Shown here: positions 9,202-17,516 of the stretch, in pieces
Layout: each line of letters begins with the position of its first letter
How positions within the stretch are numbered: the first letter of the stretch is position 1
NCBI GenBank assembly: GCA_934667095.1
Contig: CAKULE010000001.1
Coordinates: forward strand, 62,001 to 126,000
Direction: 5' to 3'
Length of the DNA: 64,000 nt
DNA from: an uncultured Oscillospiraceae bacterium
GTDB lineage: Bacteria; Bacillota; Clostridia; Oscillospirales; Oscillospiraceae
Notes under the pieces: model-generated
What the model was told of the DNA's origin: nothing
What the model saw: only the letters and a program-made list of their open reading frames with translations
Databases searched by the model: none
Program-made: the position numbers and the translations under genes

Positions 9202-9232
9202 AAAAGGGCCCGCACAGGCGGGCCCTTTTGTT
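9202..9232 (+). terminator. Intrinsic terminator after htrA-like gene
   Basis: AAAAGGGCCCGC-ACA-GCGGGCCCTTTTGTT forms a GC-rich stem with a T-tract, 10 bp after the protease stop and just upstream of the birA ribosome site. Confidence 0.85.
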
Positions 9233-9250
9233 GGAAGGAAGGCAAACCGC

Positions 9251-10015
9251 ATGAATGAGGAACAGATCAACGCCCTGCTGCCCGCCGGCTGCCTGTCTGC
9301 CGGACGGGTGACGGTACTGGCGCGGACGGACTCCACCAACGACCGGGTGCGCCAGTTGGCGGAGGCCGGCGCTCCCGAGGGAACGGCAGTGGCGGCGGCG
9401 GAGCAGACCGCCGGCCGGGGCACTCACGGCCGCTCCTTTGCCTCGGCGGAGGGAGGGCTCTACCTGTCGGTTCTGCTGCGGCCGGAGGCCCCATTGGATG
9501 ACCTGCTTACCCTCACCGGCCGGGTGGGGGCGGCGGTGCGCCGTGCGGTGGAGAACGCCAGCGGTGCTCCGGCGGAGGTCAAATGGCTCAACGACCTGTG
9601 GCTCAAGGGCCGCAAGCTGTGCGGCATCCTGAGCGAGCTGGGACCCGTCCGCGGAGAGCGGGCGGAGTATGTGGTGGCGGGCATCGGCGTCAACGTGAGC
9701 CAGAGCCGGGAGAGCTTCGCCGCCCTCGGGCTGGGGGACATCGCCACTTCGCTGGCGGCGGAGGGATACCCCGTTGCCCGAGAGACCCTGTGCGCCGCCA
9801 TCCTGACGGAGCTGGACGGGCTCACCCGCGCCTTCCCGGCGGGGCTGGCGGAGGATCTGGCGGACTACCGGGCCCACTGTCTGACCGTCGGTCGCCGGGT
9901 GCGGACCGGGCAGGGCGAGGGGGTGGCCGTGGGCATCGACGGCCGCTTCGGCCTGCTGGTGGACCACGGCGGCACGGCTGAGGCCGTCCAGTTCGGCAGC
10001 GTGGAGCTGCTGTGA
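9251..10015 (+). CDS. birA: Biotin--[acetyl-CoA-carboxylase] ligase
   Basis: This enzyme attaches biotin to the biotin carrier protein through biotinyl-AMP. The 254 residues contain the catalytic-domain motifs TDSTND, the biotinyl-AMP loop AGRGTHGRSF (Gly-Arg-Gly type), EVKWLNDLWLKGRKLCGIL and VAGIGVNVSQ, and end with a small SH3-like C-terminal domain. There is no N-terminal helix-turn-helix, so it is a monofunctional (class I) ligase and not a biotin repressor. The ATG at 9251 follows GGAAGGAAGG; the in-frame extension upstream would run through the terminator. Confidence 0.93.
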   Translation: MNEEQINALLPAGCLSAGRVTVLARTDSTNDRVRQLAEAGAPEGTAVAAAEQTAGRGTHGRSFASAEGGLYLSVLLRPEAPLDDLLTLTGRVGAAVRRAVENASGAPAEVKWLNDLWLKGRKLCGILSELGPVRGERAEYVVAGIGVNVSQSRESFAALGLGDIATSLAAEGYPVARETLCAAILTELDGLTRAFPAGLAEDLADYRAHCLTVGRRVRTGQGEGVAVGIDGRFGLLVDHGGTAEAVQFGSVELL

Positions 10016-10036
10016 GCGACAGAGAGGAAGATGAAG

Positions 10037-10372
10037 ATGCGCAGAGATTTTGGAAAGAAGCCCTGGCTTTATCCCCTACCTGTCCTCATCGTCGGCACCT
10101 ACGATGAAAACGGCGTACCGGATGCCATGAACGCGCCGGTGCTTGAGGAGCTGCCGGTGACCTGGGAGTGCGAGCTGGTGCGGATCACGGAGGAGGGCAA
10201 CGTGCTGGGCCGGCTGGTGAATGTCAGCGCGAGCGAACGGGTCCTGACCGGGGACGGCAGGATCTCCATGGAGAAGTTCGAGCCGCTGGTGTTCGACCAT
10301 GCCACCTATGACTGCCTCAAGGTGGACGGCGTGGCCGGGAAGGCATTTGAGGTCGGCAAAGAGCTGAAATAA
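10037..10372 (+). pseudogene. Flavin reductase-family gene with in-frame internal deletion
   Basis: The beginning ([20 protein letters not shown], then [13 protein letters not shown]) matches the N-terminus of flavin-reductase-like FMN-binding proteins of about 190 residues. The end ([19 protein letters not shown] and following) matches their C-terminal part. The residues normally between MNA and the ELP stretch, about 75 with most of the FMN-binding barrel, are missing, and the two halves join in frame at NA-PVLEELP. The remaining 111 residues probably cannot bind flavin. ATG 10037 is better spaced from GAGG than the ATG at 10031. The family call is by recall, not by search. Confidence 0.75.
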
Positions 10373-10381
10373 GGCAGGAAA

Positions 10382-10414
10382 ACGCCCCTGCGGCAGGCCG
10401 CAGGGGCATTTTTT
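10382..10414. terminator. Bidirectional-looking intrinsic terminator
   Basis: GCCCCTGCGG-CAGG-CCGCAGGGGC followed by ATTTTTT lies between the convergent flavin-reductase remnant and the U32 peptidase gene. The T-tract favours the plus strand. Confidence 0.82.
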
Positions 10415-11624
10415 ACGAATTGGGCCGGCAGGCCCGCACCACGGACAGGGGCGGGACAGGCCGGGTCAGCTGCATCCGGAAGAGCATCTGGGGATGGCGG
10501 GGCTCCGCAAGGGCCTCGCCGTTTTCGTCCTCCATCATGGGTGCGGTCATGGAAAAGGCGGGTACGCCGGGGCCCACCACTTCGACCTCATCCCCGGCGG
10601 TGAACTTGTTGCGCAGGGAGAGGGTGGCCAGTCCGTCGGGGCCGCAGGCGGTCACCACCGCCAGCACCTGCCAGTCCCGGATGTAGCGGCCGTCTTCGGT
10701 GTACTGCCCTGGCTGGCCGAAGTAGAAACCGGTGGAGTAGGGCCGGTGGCTGATCTTATCCACCTCGGCCCGCCACTGGGGGTCAGGGGCGCGGCCCTCT
10801 GCCGCGGCGTCGATGGCGTCCCGGTAGGCGGCGGTGGTCATGGCGGCGTAGTAGGCGCTTTTGGCCCGGCCCTCGATTTTCAGGGAGGTGAGCCCGGCGG
10901 CCATCAGCTCGCCCACGTGGTCGATCATGCACATGTCCCGGCTGTTGAGGATGTAGGTCTGCTCCCCATCCTCAAACATCGGGAAGAACTCGCCGGGGCG
11001 CTTCTCCTCCATCAGGGCGTACTTGTACCGGCAGGGCTGGGCGCAGGCGCCCCGGTTGGCGTCCCGGCCAGTCATGTAGTTGCTCAGCAGGCAGCGGCCG
11101 GACACCGATACGCACATGGCCCCGTGGACGAAGGCCTCCACCTCCAGTCCGGCAGGGCTTTTGGCGCACAGCTCCGCCACCTCGGTCAGGGACAGCTCCC
11201 GGGCCAGGATCACCCGGGACGCCCCCAGTTCATGCCACATGCGGGCCATCTCGTAATTGGTGATGCCCGTCTGGGTGGACATGTGGACCTGCACATGGGG
11301 GGCGTACTTTTTGGCCAGTGCCAGCACGTCCACCCCGGCGGCGATGACTGCGTCCGTGCCGATGGCGTCCAGATATTCCAGATACTCCGGCAGACAGGCG
11401 ACCTCGTCATTGCGGGCGAGGGTGTTGCAGGTCACGTGGACCCGGGCCCCCTTGGCGTGGGCCAGCTCTACCGCCCGGGCCAGCCCGGGCCGGTCGAAAT
11501 TGCCGGCAAAGGCCCGCATGCCGAAGGCGTTCCCCGCCAGATAGACCGCGTCCGCGCCGTAGGCCAGCGCCATGGTCAGCCGCTCCATGTCCCCGGCGGG
11601 GGCGAGCAGCTCCGGCTTAACCAT
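10413..11624 (-). CDS. Peptidase U32 family protein
   Basis: The family includes collagenase-like proteins and tRNA or rRNA hydroxylases (RlhA, TrhP). The protein opens with the hallmark KPELLAPAGDMERL and carries AYGADAVYLAG, the STQTGITN strand and the central motif EAFVHGAMCVSVSGRC followed by ACAQPCRY, which supplies conserved Cys residues. The C-terminal 80 residues form the small beta domain. The start ATG 11624 overlaps the end of mltG by 8 bp with no strong ribosome site, so it is probably translationally coupled. Given the intact Cys set, an RNA hydroxylase-type role is as likely as a protease role. Confidence 0.87.
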   Translation of the reverse strand: MVKPELLAPAGDMERLTMALAYGADAVYLAGNAFGMRAFAGNFDRPGLARAVELAHAKGARVHVTCNTLARNDEVACLPEYLEYLDAIGTDAVIAAGVDVLALAKKYAPHVQVHMSTQTGITNYEMARMWHELGASRVILARELSLTEVAELCAKSPAGLEVEAFVHGAMCVSVSGRCLLSNYMTGRDANRGACAQPCRYKYALMEEKRPGEFFPMFEDGEQTYILNSRDMCMIDHVGELMAAGLTSLKIEGRAKSAYYAAMTTAAYRDAIDAAAEGRAPDPQWRAEVDKISHRPYSTGFYFGQPGQYTEDGRYIRDWQVLAVVTACGPDGLATLSLRNKFTAGDEVEVVGPGVPAFSMTAPMMEDENGEALAEPRHPQMLFRMQLTRPVPPLSVVRACRPNS

Positions 11625-12780
11625 TGCCGAAGCTGGCCAGCCGCCGCTGGTGCTCCTCGTAGGTGCGGCTGAACTCATGGAGGCCGGTGGTGGGATTGAG
11701 GGCGTAGTAATAGTAGCTGGTGCTGTCCGGGTTCATGGCGGCGTAGAGGGAGCTCATGCCCGGGTTGCAGATGGCCCCGGGGGGCAGTCCCTTGTAGAGG
11801 TAGGTGTTGTAGGGAGAGTCGATCTGCTTGTCCTCGTTGGTGGGGACCCGGCCGCCGTTGATATACACCAGCGCGGCGTCCACCTGCAACAGGCCCACGG
11901 TCTCGGCCCCCGGGTTCTCCAGCCGGTTGTGGAGGACGGAGGAGATCTTGGTGTAGTCCTGACCGTCGGTCTCCTTCTCAATGAGGGAGGCCAGCGTGAC
12001 GATCTGCTGGAGGGTATAGGGGCTCTTGGTGTTGCCGTTCTCGTCGGCCTCGAAGAGCTCGAAATACTCCTTCATCTTGCTGTCGAAGTTCACCAGCATC
12101 TTGTTGATGACATATTTGGGGTCCTCGCCCTTGTAGAACTTATAGGTGTCGGGGAAGAGGTAGCCCTCCAACCGGTGATAGTCGCCCAGAGGGATGTCCT
12201 GCAGCCAGTCAAAGGCATAGTCCCAGTCGGCGGCCATCTCCTGCAGCTTGGTCTGGGTGGAAACGCCCTCCTTCTCCAGCAGGCGGAAGATCTGGTCCAC
12301 GGTGTAGCCCTCGGGAATGGTGACGTCCACAGTCTGCCGGGTGGTGGAGGAGGTGCCCATATTGGTCACCAGCGCGCGGTAGTCCATCTCGGTGTCCAGC
12401 GCGTACTGGCCGGGGACGATCTTCTGGTCCGCCTTGGAAAAGCGGCTGTACAGCTTGAAGAGGAACTTGTACTTGATGAGACCCTCCTGATAGAGCTGGT
12501 CGGTGATGGCGCCAATGTCCGCCCGGGAGACGGTGACGGTCTCGCCGTCGGCGTTCTTCACCTGCTGCTCCTTGAACACATCCTCGCCCAAGGTGATGAT
12601 GGTAGAGCTGTAATCCTTGTTCAGGGCCAGCAGGTCGCTGGCCCAGTTCCAGCCGAGGGTGGCCAGAATGGCGGATACGCCCACCACCAGCAGCACATAG
12701 GCGCAGGCCATCAGGGCCTTGGCGCCGCCGCTGCGGTGCTTGTGCTTGCGGGGCCGCTGGGTTCGTTTTTCTTCTGCCAT
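11617..12780 (-). CDS. mltG: Endolytic murein transglycosylase MltG
   Basis: MltG cuts nascent peptidoglycan strands at the membrane. The 387 residues begin with a basic, Arg/Lys-rich cytoplasmic tail, then one membrane segment (about 24-46) and a LysM-like subdomain (GYTVDQIFRLL). The YceG catalytic core has LEGYLFPDTY, ASLIEKET with the catalytic Glu, and SPYNTYLYKGLPPGAICNPG. The C-terminus holds HEFSRTYEEH. The start follows AGGAGTGATACC. It is the first gene of a pair with the U32 gene. Confidence 0.94.
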   Translation of the reverse strand: MAEEKRTQRPRKHKHRSGGAKALMACAYVLLVVGVSAILATLGWNWASDLLALNKDYSSTIITLGEDVFKEQQVKNADGETVTVSRADIGAITDQLYQEGLIKYKFLFKLYSRFSKADQKIVPGQYALDTEMDYRALVTNMGTSSTTRQTVDVTIPEGYTVDQIFRLLEKEGVSTQTKLQEMAADWDYAFDWLQDIPLGDYHRLEGYLFPDTYKFYKGEDPKYVINKMLVNFDSKMKEYFELFEADENGNTKSPYTLQQIVTLASLIEKETDGQDYTKISSVLHNRLENPGAETVGLLQVDAALVYINGGRVPTNEDKQIDSPYNTYLYKGLPPGAICNPGMSSLYAAMNPDSTSYYYYALNPTTGLHEFSRTYEEHQRRLASFGNG

Positions 12781-12925
12781 GGTATCACTCCTAAATCGCG
12801 TGCCGGCAGGCGGGAACCAAACCGGGAGGACTCACATAGGATAACGCAGAACCGGGACAGACGACCAGACCCCGCGGAGCGGGAGAGGCGGCTGCGGCCG
12901 GAATCTAATGTGAGGTGACTGAATC

Positions 12926-13096
12926 ATGTGTTGTAACAATGGGTTCGGCGGAGGCTGCTGGTGGATCATCATTCTGATCCTCATTCTGTGCTGCTGCGGT
13001 GGCTGCGGCGGCTGGGGCACCTACAACAACGGCTGCGGCTGCGGCGGCTGTGGGTGCGACAATGGCTGCGGCTGCAACAACGGCTGCGGCTGCTGA
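12926..13096 (+). CDS. 56-residue Cys/Gly-rich small membrane protein
   Basis: The frame begins MCCNNGFGGGCWW, passes through a short hydrophobic core (IIILILIL, residues 14-21) and ends in a tail of repeated Gly-Cys units broken by Asn/Asp (NNGCGCGGCGC, DNGCGC, NNGCGC). Fifteen of 56 residues are cysteine. GAGGTGACTGAATC provides a ribosome site and a strong terminator follows, so it is its own short transcript facing away from mltG. Related tiny Cys/Gly proteins occur in Firmicutes but I know no function. Metal binding, a redox role or a spore-coat role are all possible. Confidence 0.72.
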   Translation: MCCNNGFGGGCWWIIILILILCCCGGCGGWGTYNNGCGCGGCGCDNGCGCNNGCGC

Positions 13097-13099
13097 TGG

Positions 13100-13160
13100 T
13101 CAGAGCCCGCCGGGGGCGGGCTACACATGGGGCGGGGGGTTCCTCCCGCCCCTTTCCTTT
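13100..13160 (+). terminator. Double hairpin terminator after the microprotein
   Basis: AGCCCGCC-GGG-GGCGGGCT (13102-13122) is followed by GGGGCGGG-GGGTTCC-TCCCGCCCC with a TTTCCTTT tail. It precedes the convergent DJ-1 gene. Confidence 0.75.
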
Positions 13161-13172
13161 GGCCCTGCCGGC

Positions 13173-13724
13173 TCAGACCCACATCTGCTCCCGCACGGAG
13201 CGGGCAGTGTCGGCCCCGGCCAGCGCTTCCAGCAGGGCAAAGCCGAATTCGTAGGCGGCGCCGGGGGCCCGGCCGGTGATGAGTTTTCCATCCCGGACGG
13301 CGTGGAGCCCCATGCAGGGGACGAGCCCCGCGGCGGTCAGCGCGCCCTCCATGCCGGGATAGCACACCGCTTTTTTGCCGGCGGGCAGCACGCCGGCCTC
13401 CGCAAGCATGGCGGGGGCGGCGCAGATGGCGGCCAGCCAGAGCTCGTCAGATTTGGCGGCCTGCTCGGCCAGCGCCATGGCGGCGGGGCAGGCGGCAATG
13501 GAGCTCACCCCGCCCATGCCGCCGGGCAGAACGACCATATCTCCGGCAGAGAGGGTCACGGATTCCACCGGGCAGTCCGCGGTCACAACGATGTTGTGGG
13601 AGCTGGCGACGGTGGGGCCGCCGATGCCGGCCAGCTTGACCGCCACGCCGCCCCGGCGCAGAATGTTGGCAGCGACCAGTGCCTCGGCCGTTTCAAAACC
13701 GGCACCCAGCAGAATATAGACCAT
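13173..13724 (-). CDS. DJ-1/PfpI family protein
   Basis: This is a small class-I glutamine-amidotransferase-like protein; DJ-1 relatives act as deglycases, glyoxalases or chaperones. Hallmarks are GFETAEALV with the conserved Glu near residue 11, the strand DMVVLPGGMGG, the nucleophile elbow AAICAAPAML with Cys at about residue 100, and TGRAPGAAYEFG near the end. The 183-residue length is normal. The start is preceded by GGAGGACCCCTGT. It follows the thymidylate kinase gene on the same strand, 30 bp away. Confidence 0.9.
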   Translation of the reverse strand: MVYILLGAGFETAEALVAANILRRGGVAVKLAGIGGPTVASSHNIVVTADCPVESVTLSAGDMVVLPGGMGGVSSIAACPAAMALAEQAAKSDELWLAAICAAPAMLAEAGVLPAGKKAVCYPGMEGALTAAGLVPCMGLHAVRDGKLITGRAPGAAYEFGFALLEALAGADTARSVREQMWV

Positions 13725-13754
13725 ACAGGGGTCCTCCTTCTCAAATGTAATGGG

Positions 13755-14420
13755 TCAGATCAGGGACATGATCTCCCGATGAATGTCCTCCACGGTGCGC
13801 AGGCGGCCCTCGTCATCCACACAGGGGATCCGGTGCCAGCCGTAGAACCCGGCGGCCTGCGCGGCGGCCTCCCGGCAGGCGGCCAGATAGGCATTGTCCA
13901 CCTCGTGGATGTCGGCGGTGGTGTGGGTGACGGTCTCCCGCCGTCGGAGATTGGCCACCGCCTGCTCGATGGGCATGTCCAGCCACAGCACAAGATCGGG
14001 GGCCGGCAGGCCCAGCTTGTCGTACTCGAAATCCGCCAGCCAGCGGAAGAAGGGCTCCCGATCCTCGGGGGCCATCTTGGACGCCTGATGGACGGCGTTG
14101 GAGGTGGTGTATCGGTCCAGTACCATCAGGCCGCCGTTCTCGTAGTACCCGCCCCAGTGCTTTTTGTAGCCGGCGTAGCGGTCTACGGCATAGAAGGACG
14201 AGGCGGCGTAGGCGTTGACGTCGGAGGGGTGGGTGCCGAACTGCCCCCCCAGATACATCCGCACCAGGGCGGAGGAGTCCTCCTGATACTGGGGGAACAC
14301 GCAGGTGCGGAAGCTGCGGCCGGCGGCGGTCAGCGCCTCGCAGGCCAGCTTGAACTGGGTGGACTTGCCGGAGCCGTCCGTCCCCTCGAATACGATGAGT
14401 TTGCCTTTCAAAGTGGTCAC
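13755..14420 (-). CDS. tmk: Thymidylate kinase-like protein
   Basis: This predicted dTMP kinase has the P-loop FEGTDGSGKST (residues 11-21), the DR(Y/F) motif VLDRYTTSNAVHQ (about residue 98) and a lid region LRRRETVTHTTADIHE. The last differs from the E. coli-type lid and resembles the divergent clostridial dTMP kinase group of about 220 residues. The start is GTG, two bases after the tagA stop, with GGAAAGTAAG overlapping the end of tagA. It could instead be a second deoxynucleoside-monophosphate kinase; no other tmk is visible in the window. Confidence 0.85.
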   Translation of the reverse strand: MTTLKGKLIVFEGTDGSGKSTQFKLACEALTAAGRSFRTCVFPQYQEDSSALVRMYLGGQFGTHPSDVNAYAASSFYAVDRYAGYKKHWGGYYENGGLMVLDRYTTSNAVHQASKMAPEDREPFFRWLADFEYDKLGLPAPDLVLWLDMPIEQAVANLRRRETVTHTTADIHEVDNAYLAACREAAAQAAGFYGWHRIPCVDDEGRLRTVEDIHREIMSLI

Positions 14421-14421
14421 C

Positions 14422-15144
14422 TTACTTTCCGGAGATACGCGCGCCCACTGCGGCGCACAGGAAGCCGGGCAGCTTCACGATCCGCTTGAAGCGGGCGGGC
14501 TCCTTCACCGTGCGATAGAGCCATTCCAGCCCTAGTTTCTGCCAGCGTTCGGGGGCGCGTTCCACCCGGCCGGCGAACACGTCCAGCGAACCGCCCAGGC
14601 CCACCAGCAGCTTTGCCCCGGTGGCCGCGCCGTTGGAGGCCGCCCACTTCTCCTGCTTGGGGGAGCCCAGGCAGACAAACACAACGTCCGCCCCGGCGGC
14701 CCGGATGGCATCGGCCACGGGGCCGTCCTCTTTAAAGTAACCGTCATGGGTACCGCAGATGGTCAGCCCCGGGTGGGCGGCGGTCAGCTTCTCCGCGGCC
14801 TCCTCCGCCACGCCGGGCTTGGCGCCCAGCAGGTAAAGCTTCTGCCCGGTCCGGGCCATGCGGTCCATCAGGGCGGCGGCAAAGTCCACCCCGGGGACGC
14901 GGCCCTTCAGCGGCCGGCCCAGAATACGGGAGGCGTATACCACCCCCACGCCGTCGGGCAGGACCAGATCCGCCCCGGCGATGATGTCCGCCAGCGCCCC
15001 GTCCTTCCGGGTGGCCTGAACGATCTCTGCATTGGGGGTGACCACCAGATGGGGGCCCTCCTCCGCGATCAAGGCCATGGCGCGGTCCACTGCTTCCTCC
15101 ATGGCCACATTATCAAAGGCAACGCCCAAAATCTCCGTGCGCAT
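14422..15144 (-). CDS. WecG/TagA/CpsF family glycosyltransferase
   Basis: In this family (GT26) the enzyme transfers N-acetylmannosamine to undecaprenyl-PP-GlcNAc in teichoic acid or polysaccharide synthesis. The 240 residues contain VTPNAEIV (about residue 35), ADLVLPDGVGVVYASR with the catalytic Asp, GRVPGVDF and the Rossmann motif VFVCLGSPKQEKWA. A basic C-terminal segment (RFKRIVKLP) would bind the membrane. It is the first gene of a tagA-tmk pair; the ATG is followed directly by RTEILGV, the usual family start. Confidence 0.9.
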   Translation of the reverse strand: MRTEILGVAFDNVAMEEAVDRAMALIAEEGPHLVVTPNAEIVQATRKDGALADIIAGADLVLPDGVGVVYASRILGRPLKGRVPGVDFAAALMDRMARTGQKLYLLGAKPGVAEEAAEKLTAAHPGLTICGTHDGYFKEDGPVADAIRAAGADVVFVCLGSPKQEKWAASNGAATGAKLLVGLGGSLDVFAGRVERAPERWQKLGLEWLYRTVKEPARFKRIVKLPGFLCAAVGARISGK

Positions 15145-15279
15145 GCCGTTCCTCCTACCGTGGGCATATCAACCCAATTATCCTGCCCAGTATACCATAG
15201 TCTGCCCCAAAAGTAAACAAGCACCAGCACAGGAAAAACCTCACCAGAGCGGAGCGCGCAAAACTGTGAAAAATGACAG

Positions 15280-15340
15280 TTGACATCAACGCATTAAAGC
15301 AATATACTGTCCACCATAAGAGGACGGACCGACCGTCCGT
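15280..15340 (+). promoter_or_regulatory. Strong promoter with overlapping operator-like inverted repeat
   Basis: TTGACA (15280-15285), a 17-nt spacer and TATACT (15303-15308) form a near-consensus promoter. Just downstream of the expected start site is the inverted repeat ACGGAC-CGACC-GTCCGT (15324-15340), placed where a repressor would block transcription of the ABC importer. The sequence is TetR-operator-like, but no regulator gene adjoins it. Confidence 0.72.
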
Positions 15341-15384
15341 GAAAACAGTCCGCGCCGGTGTGCGCGGCGATGGAGGAATGAATC

Positions 15385-16413
15385 ATGAAAGCTATGAAAA
15401 AGCTGGCCGCGGCTCTGCTGGCCCTGTCCATGCTCTTTGCCCTGGCTGCATGCTCCGGCGGGGCGGCCAACAGCCCCAGCCCCAGCGTGAACCCCTCGGA
15501 CAGCGCCGAGCCTACTGACCCCGGTGAGAGCAAGACGGTCTATACCGTCGGCATCTGCCAGCTGGCGCCCCATGTGGCGCTGGACGCCGCCACGCAGGGC
15601 TTCAAGGATGCGCTGGTGGAGAAGCTGGGCGAGGACGGCGTGAAGATCGAGGAGCGGAACGCCGCCGGCGAGTCCAACACCTGCAGCACCATCGTCACCG
15701 GCTTTCTGGCCGACAAGGTGGACCTGATCATGGCCAACGCCACCAGCGCCCTGCAGGCCGCCGCCTCTGCTACCGGTGACATCCCCGTGCTGGGCACCTC
15801 CGTCACCGAGTACGGTGTGGCCCTGAACATCCCCAATTTCAACGGTCTGGTGGGCACCAACGTGTCCGGCACCTCCGATCTGGCCCCGCTGGATCAGCAG
15901 GCCCAGATGATCACCGACTGGTGCCCCGACGCCAAGACCGTGGGCCTGCTCTACTGCTCTGCCGAGCCCAACAGCCAGTATCAGGTGGACACCGTGCAGG
16001 GCTATCTGGAGAAGCTGGGCTTTACCTGCACCCAGTACCCCTTCTCTGATACCAACGACATGGCCTCCGTCACTCAGAACGCCGCAGACAACTGTGACGT
16101 GATCTACGTGCCCACCGACAACACCGTGGCCAACAACACCGGCATCGTGGACAACATCTGCCGCGGCAAAGTGCCCGTGTTCGTCGGCGAGGAGGGCATC
16201 TGCGCCGGCTGCGGCGTGGCCACCCTGTCCATCAGCTACTACGATCTGGGTTATGCCACCGGCCTGATGGCGGTGAAGATCCTCACCGGCGAGAGCGACG
16301 TCAGCCAGATGCCCATCGAGTACGCCGCCAACTTCACCCGGAAGTACAACCCCGCCACCTGTGCCGATCTGGGCCTGACCCCGCCCGAAGGCTACGAGGC
16401 CATCGGGGGCTGA
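15385..16413 (+). CDS. ABC transporter substrate-binding lipoprotein (TrpX/PF04392 type)
   Basis: A lipoprotein signal peptide ends in LFALAAC with the lipidated Cys at about residue 22, followed by a Ser/Pro-rich linker. The mature domain is a two-lobed periplasmic-type fold: VGICQLAPHVALDAATQGF at the start, then LIMANATSALQAA, LGTSVTEYG, and VYVPTDNTV and GICAGCGVATL in the second lobe. These are typical of the PF04392 family, which often binds aromatic or small organic ligands (TrpX-like). GGAGGAATGAATC precedes the ATG. The permease and ATPase genes follow after a hairpin, so this is a full importer operon; the substrate is unknown. Confidence 0.9.
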   Translation: MKAMKKLAAALLALSMLFALAACSGGAANSPSPSVNPSDSAEPTDPGESKTVYTVGICQLAPHVALDAATQGFKDALVEKLGEDGVKIEERNAAGESNTCSTIVTGFLADKVDLIMANATSALQAAASATGDIPVLGTSVTEYGVALNIPNFNGLVGTNVSGTSDLAPLDQQAQMITDWCPDAKTVGLLYCSAEPNSQYQVDTVQGYLEKLGFTCTQYPFSDTNDMASVTQNAADNCDVIYVPTDNTVANNTGIVDNICRGKVPVFVGEEGICAGCGVATLSISYYDLGYATGLMAVKILTGESDVSQMPIEYAANFTRKYNPATCADLGLTPPEGYEAIGG

Positions 16414-16461
16414 GCAGCCGCCCGCTGACGGGAACGCCGTCAGCCCGGAATAAAAACCGAA

Positions 16462-16502
16462 CCAAAAGAGCGAAAAAGGCTTCCCTTTTCCGCTCTTTTG
16501 CG
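16462..16502 (+). terminator. Hairpin between binding-protein and permease genes
   Basis: AAAAGAGCG-AAAAAGG ... CCTTTT-CGCTCTTTTG forms a long stem with a short T-tract. In importers such hairpins lower expression of the membrane genes relative to the binding protein. Confidence 0.72.
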
Positions 16503-16565
16503 TTATACTGTTGAAGTGTTCAAACGAAGGCGGCGGAGGCCGCCCGTGAGGAGGAAGCAAACGAT

Positions 16566-17516
16566 ATGCTTGGTTTCATCAACGCCCTGCCGGGGGCCGT
16601 GTCACAGGGTCTCATCTGGGGCATCATGGCCATCGGCGTATACATCACCTACAAGATTCTGGACATCGCCGATCTGACGGTGGACGGCTCCTTCTGTACC
16701 GGCGGCGCGGTGTTCGCCGTGCTTTTTGGGCAGGGGGTCAACCTGTGGCTGGCTCTGCTGGCCGCCTTTGCCGCGGGCCTGCTGGCGGGACTGGTCACCG
16801 GCCTGCTGCACACCGCCTGCGGCATCCCCGCCATTCTGGCCGGCATCCTGACCCAGCTGGGCCTGTGGTCCGTCAACATGGCCATCATGGGCATGAAGGC
16901 CAGCGTGGCCATCAGCGTCACCAATCCGGAGGTGCTGAAAAAGCTGCTGATCTCCCTCCGTTTCGTGCAGGAGGTGGCCAAGGGGACCATGCCCTTCTAC
17001 CGGCACCCCATCTTTGTGGTGGGGGTGTTCACGGCGGCCATCATCGCCATCCTCTATTGGTTTTTCGGCACAGAGCTGGGCTGCTCCCTCCGGGCCACCG
17101 GCGCCAACCAGAACATGGCCCGGGCTCAGGGCATCAACACCAGCTTCAGCAAAGTGCTGGCCCTGATGGTGTCCAACGGTCTGGTGGCCCTGTCCGGCGC
17201 GCTGCTGGCCCAGTATAACGGCGCCAACGAGATCAACGTGGGCCGGGGCGCCATCGTCATCGGCCTGGCCGCCGTCATCATCGGGGACGTGCTGCTGGGC
17301 AAAGTGTTCCGCAACTTTGCGCTGAAGCTGCTGTCCGTGTCCATCGGCGCCATCATCTACTACGTGGTGATGCAGGCGGTGCTGGCGCTGGGACTGAATC
17401 CCAACTACCTGAAGCTGCTGTCCGCCGCAGTGGTGGCCGTGTTCCTTGCCACCCCCTACTGGAAGGGCCGCTACTTTGCCAAGCCTGTGAAGAAGGGGGA
17501 TGACCGCCATGCTTGA
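16566..17516 (+). CDS. ABC transporter permease (BPD_transp_2 type)
   Basis: The 316-residue protein has about nine hydrophobic segments and motifs of the branched-chain/TrpY permease group: GLIWGIMAIGVYITYKILD at the start, DLTVDGSF, LRATGANQNMARAQGIN in the cytoplasmic coupling loop (about residues 178-194) and GLAAVIIGDVLLGK near the end. It would form the membrane channel for the lipoprotein encoded upstream. The ribosome site is GAGGAGG, 11 nt from the ATG. Its end overlaps the ATPase gene by 8 bp. Confidence 0.9.
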   Translation: MLGFINALPGAVSQGLIWGIMAIGVYITYKILDIADLTVDGSFCTGGAVFAVLFGQGVNLWLALLAAFAAGLLAGLVTGLLHTACGIPAILAGILTQLGLWSVNMAIMGMKASVAISVTNPEVLKKLLISLRFVQEVAKGTMPFYRHPIFVVGVFTAAIIAILYWFFGTELGCSLRATGANQNMARAQGINTSFSKVLALMVSNGLVALSGALLAQYNGANEINVGRGAIVIGLAAVIIGDVLLGKVFRNFALKLLSVSIGAIIYYVVMQAVLALGLNPNYLKLLSAAVVAVFLATPYWKGRYFAKPVKKGDDRHA

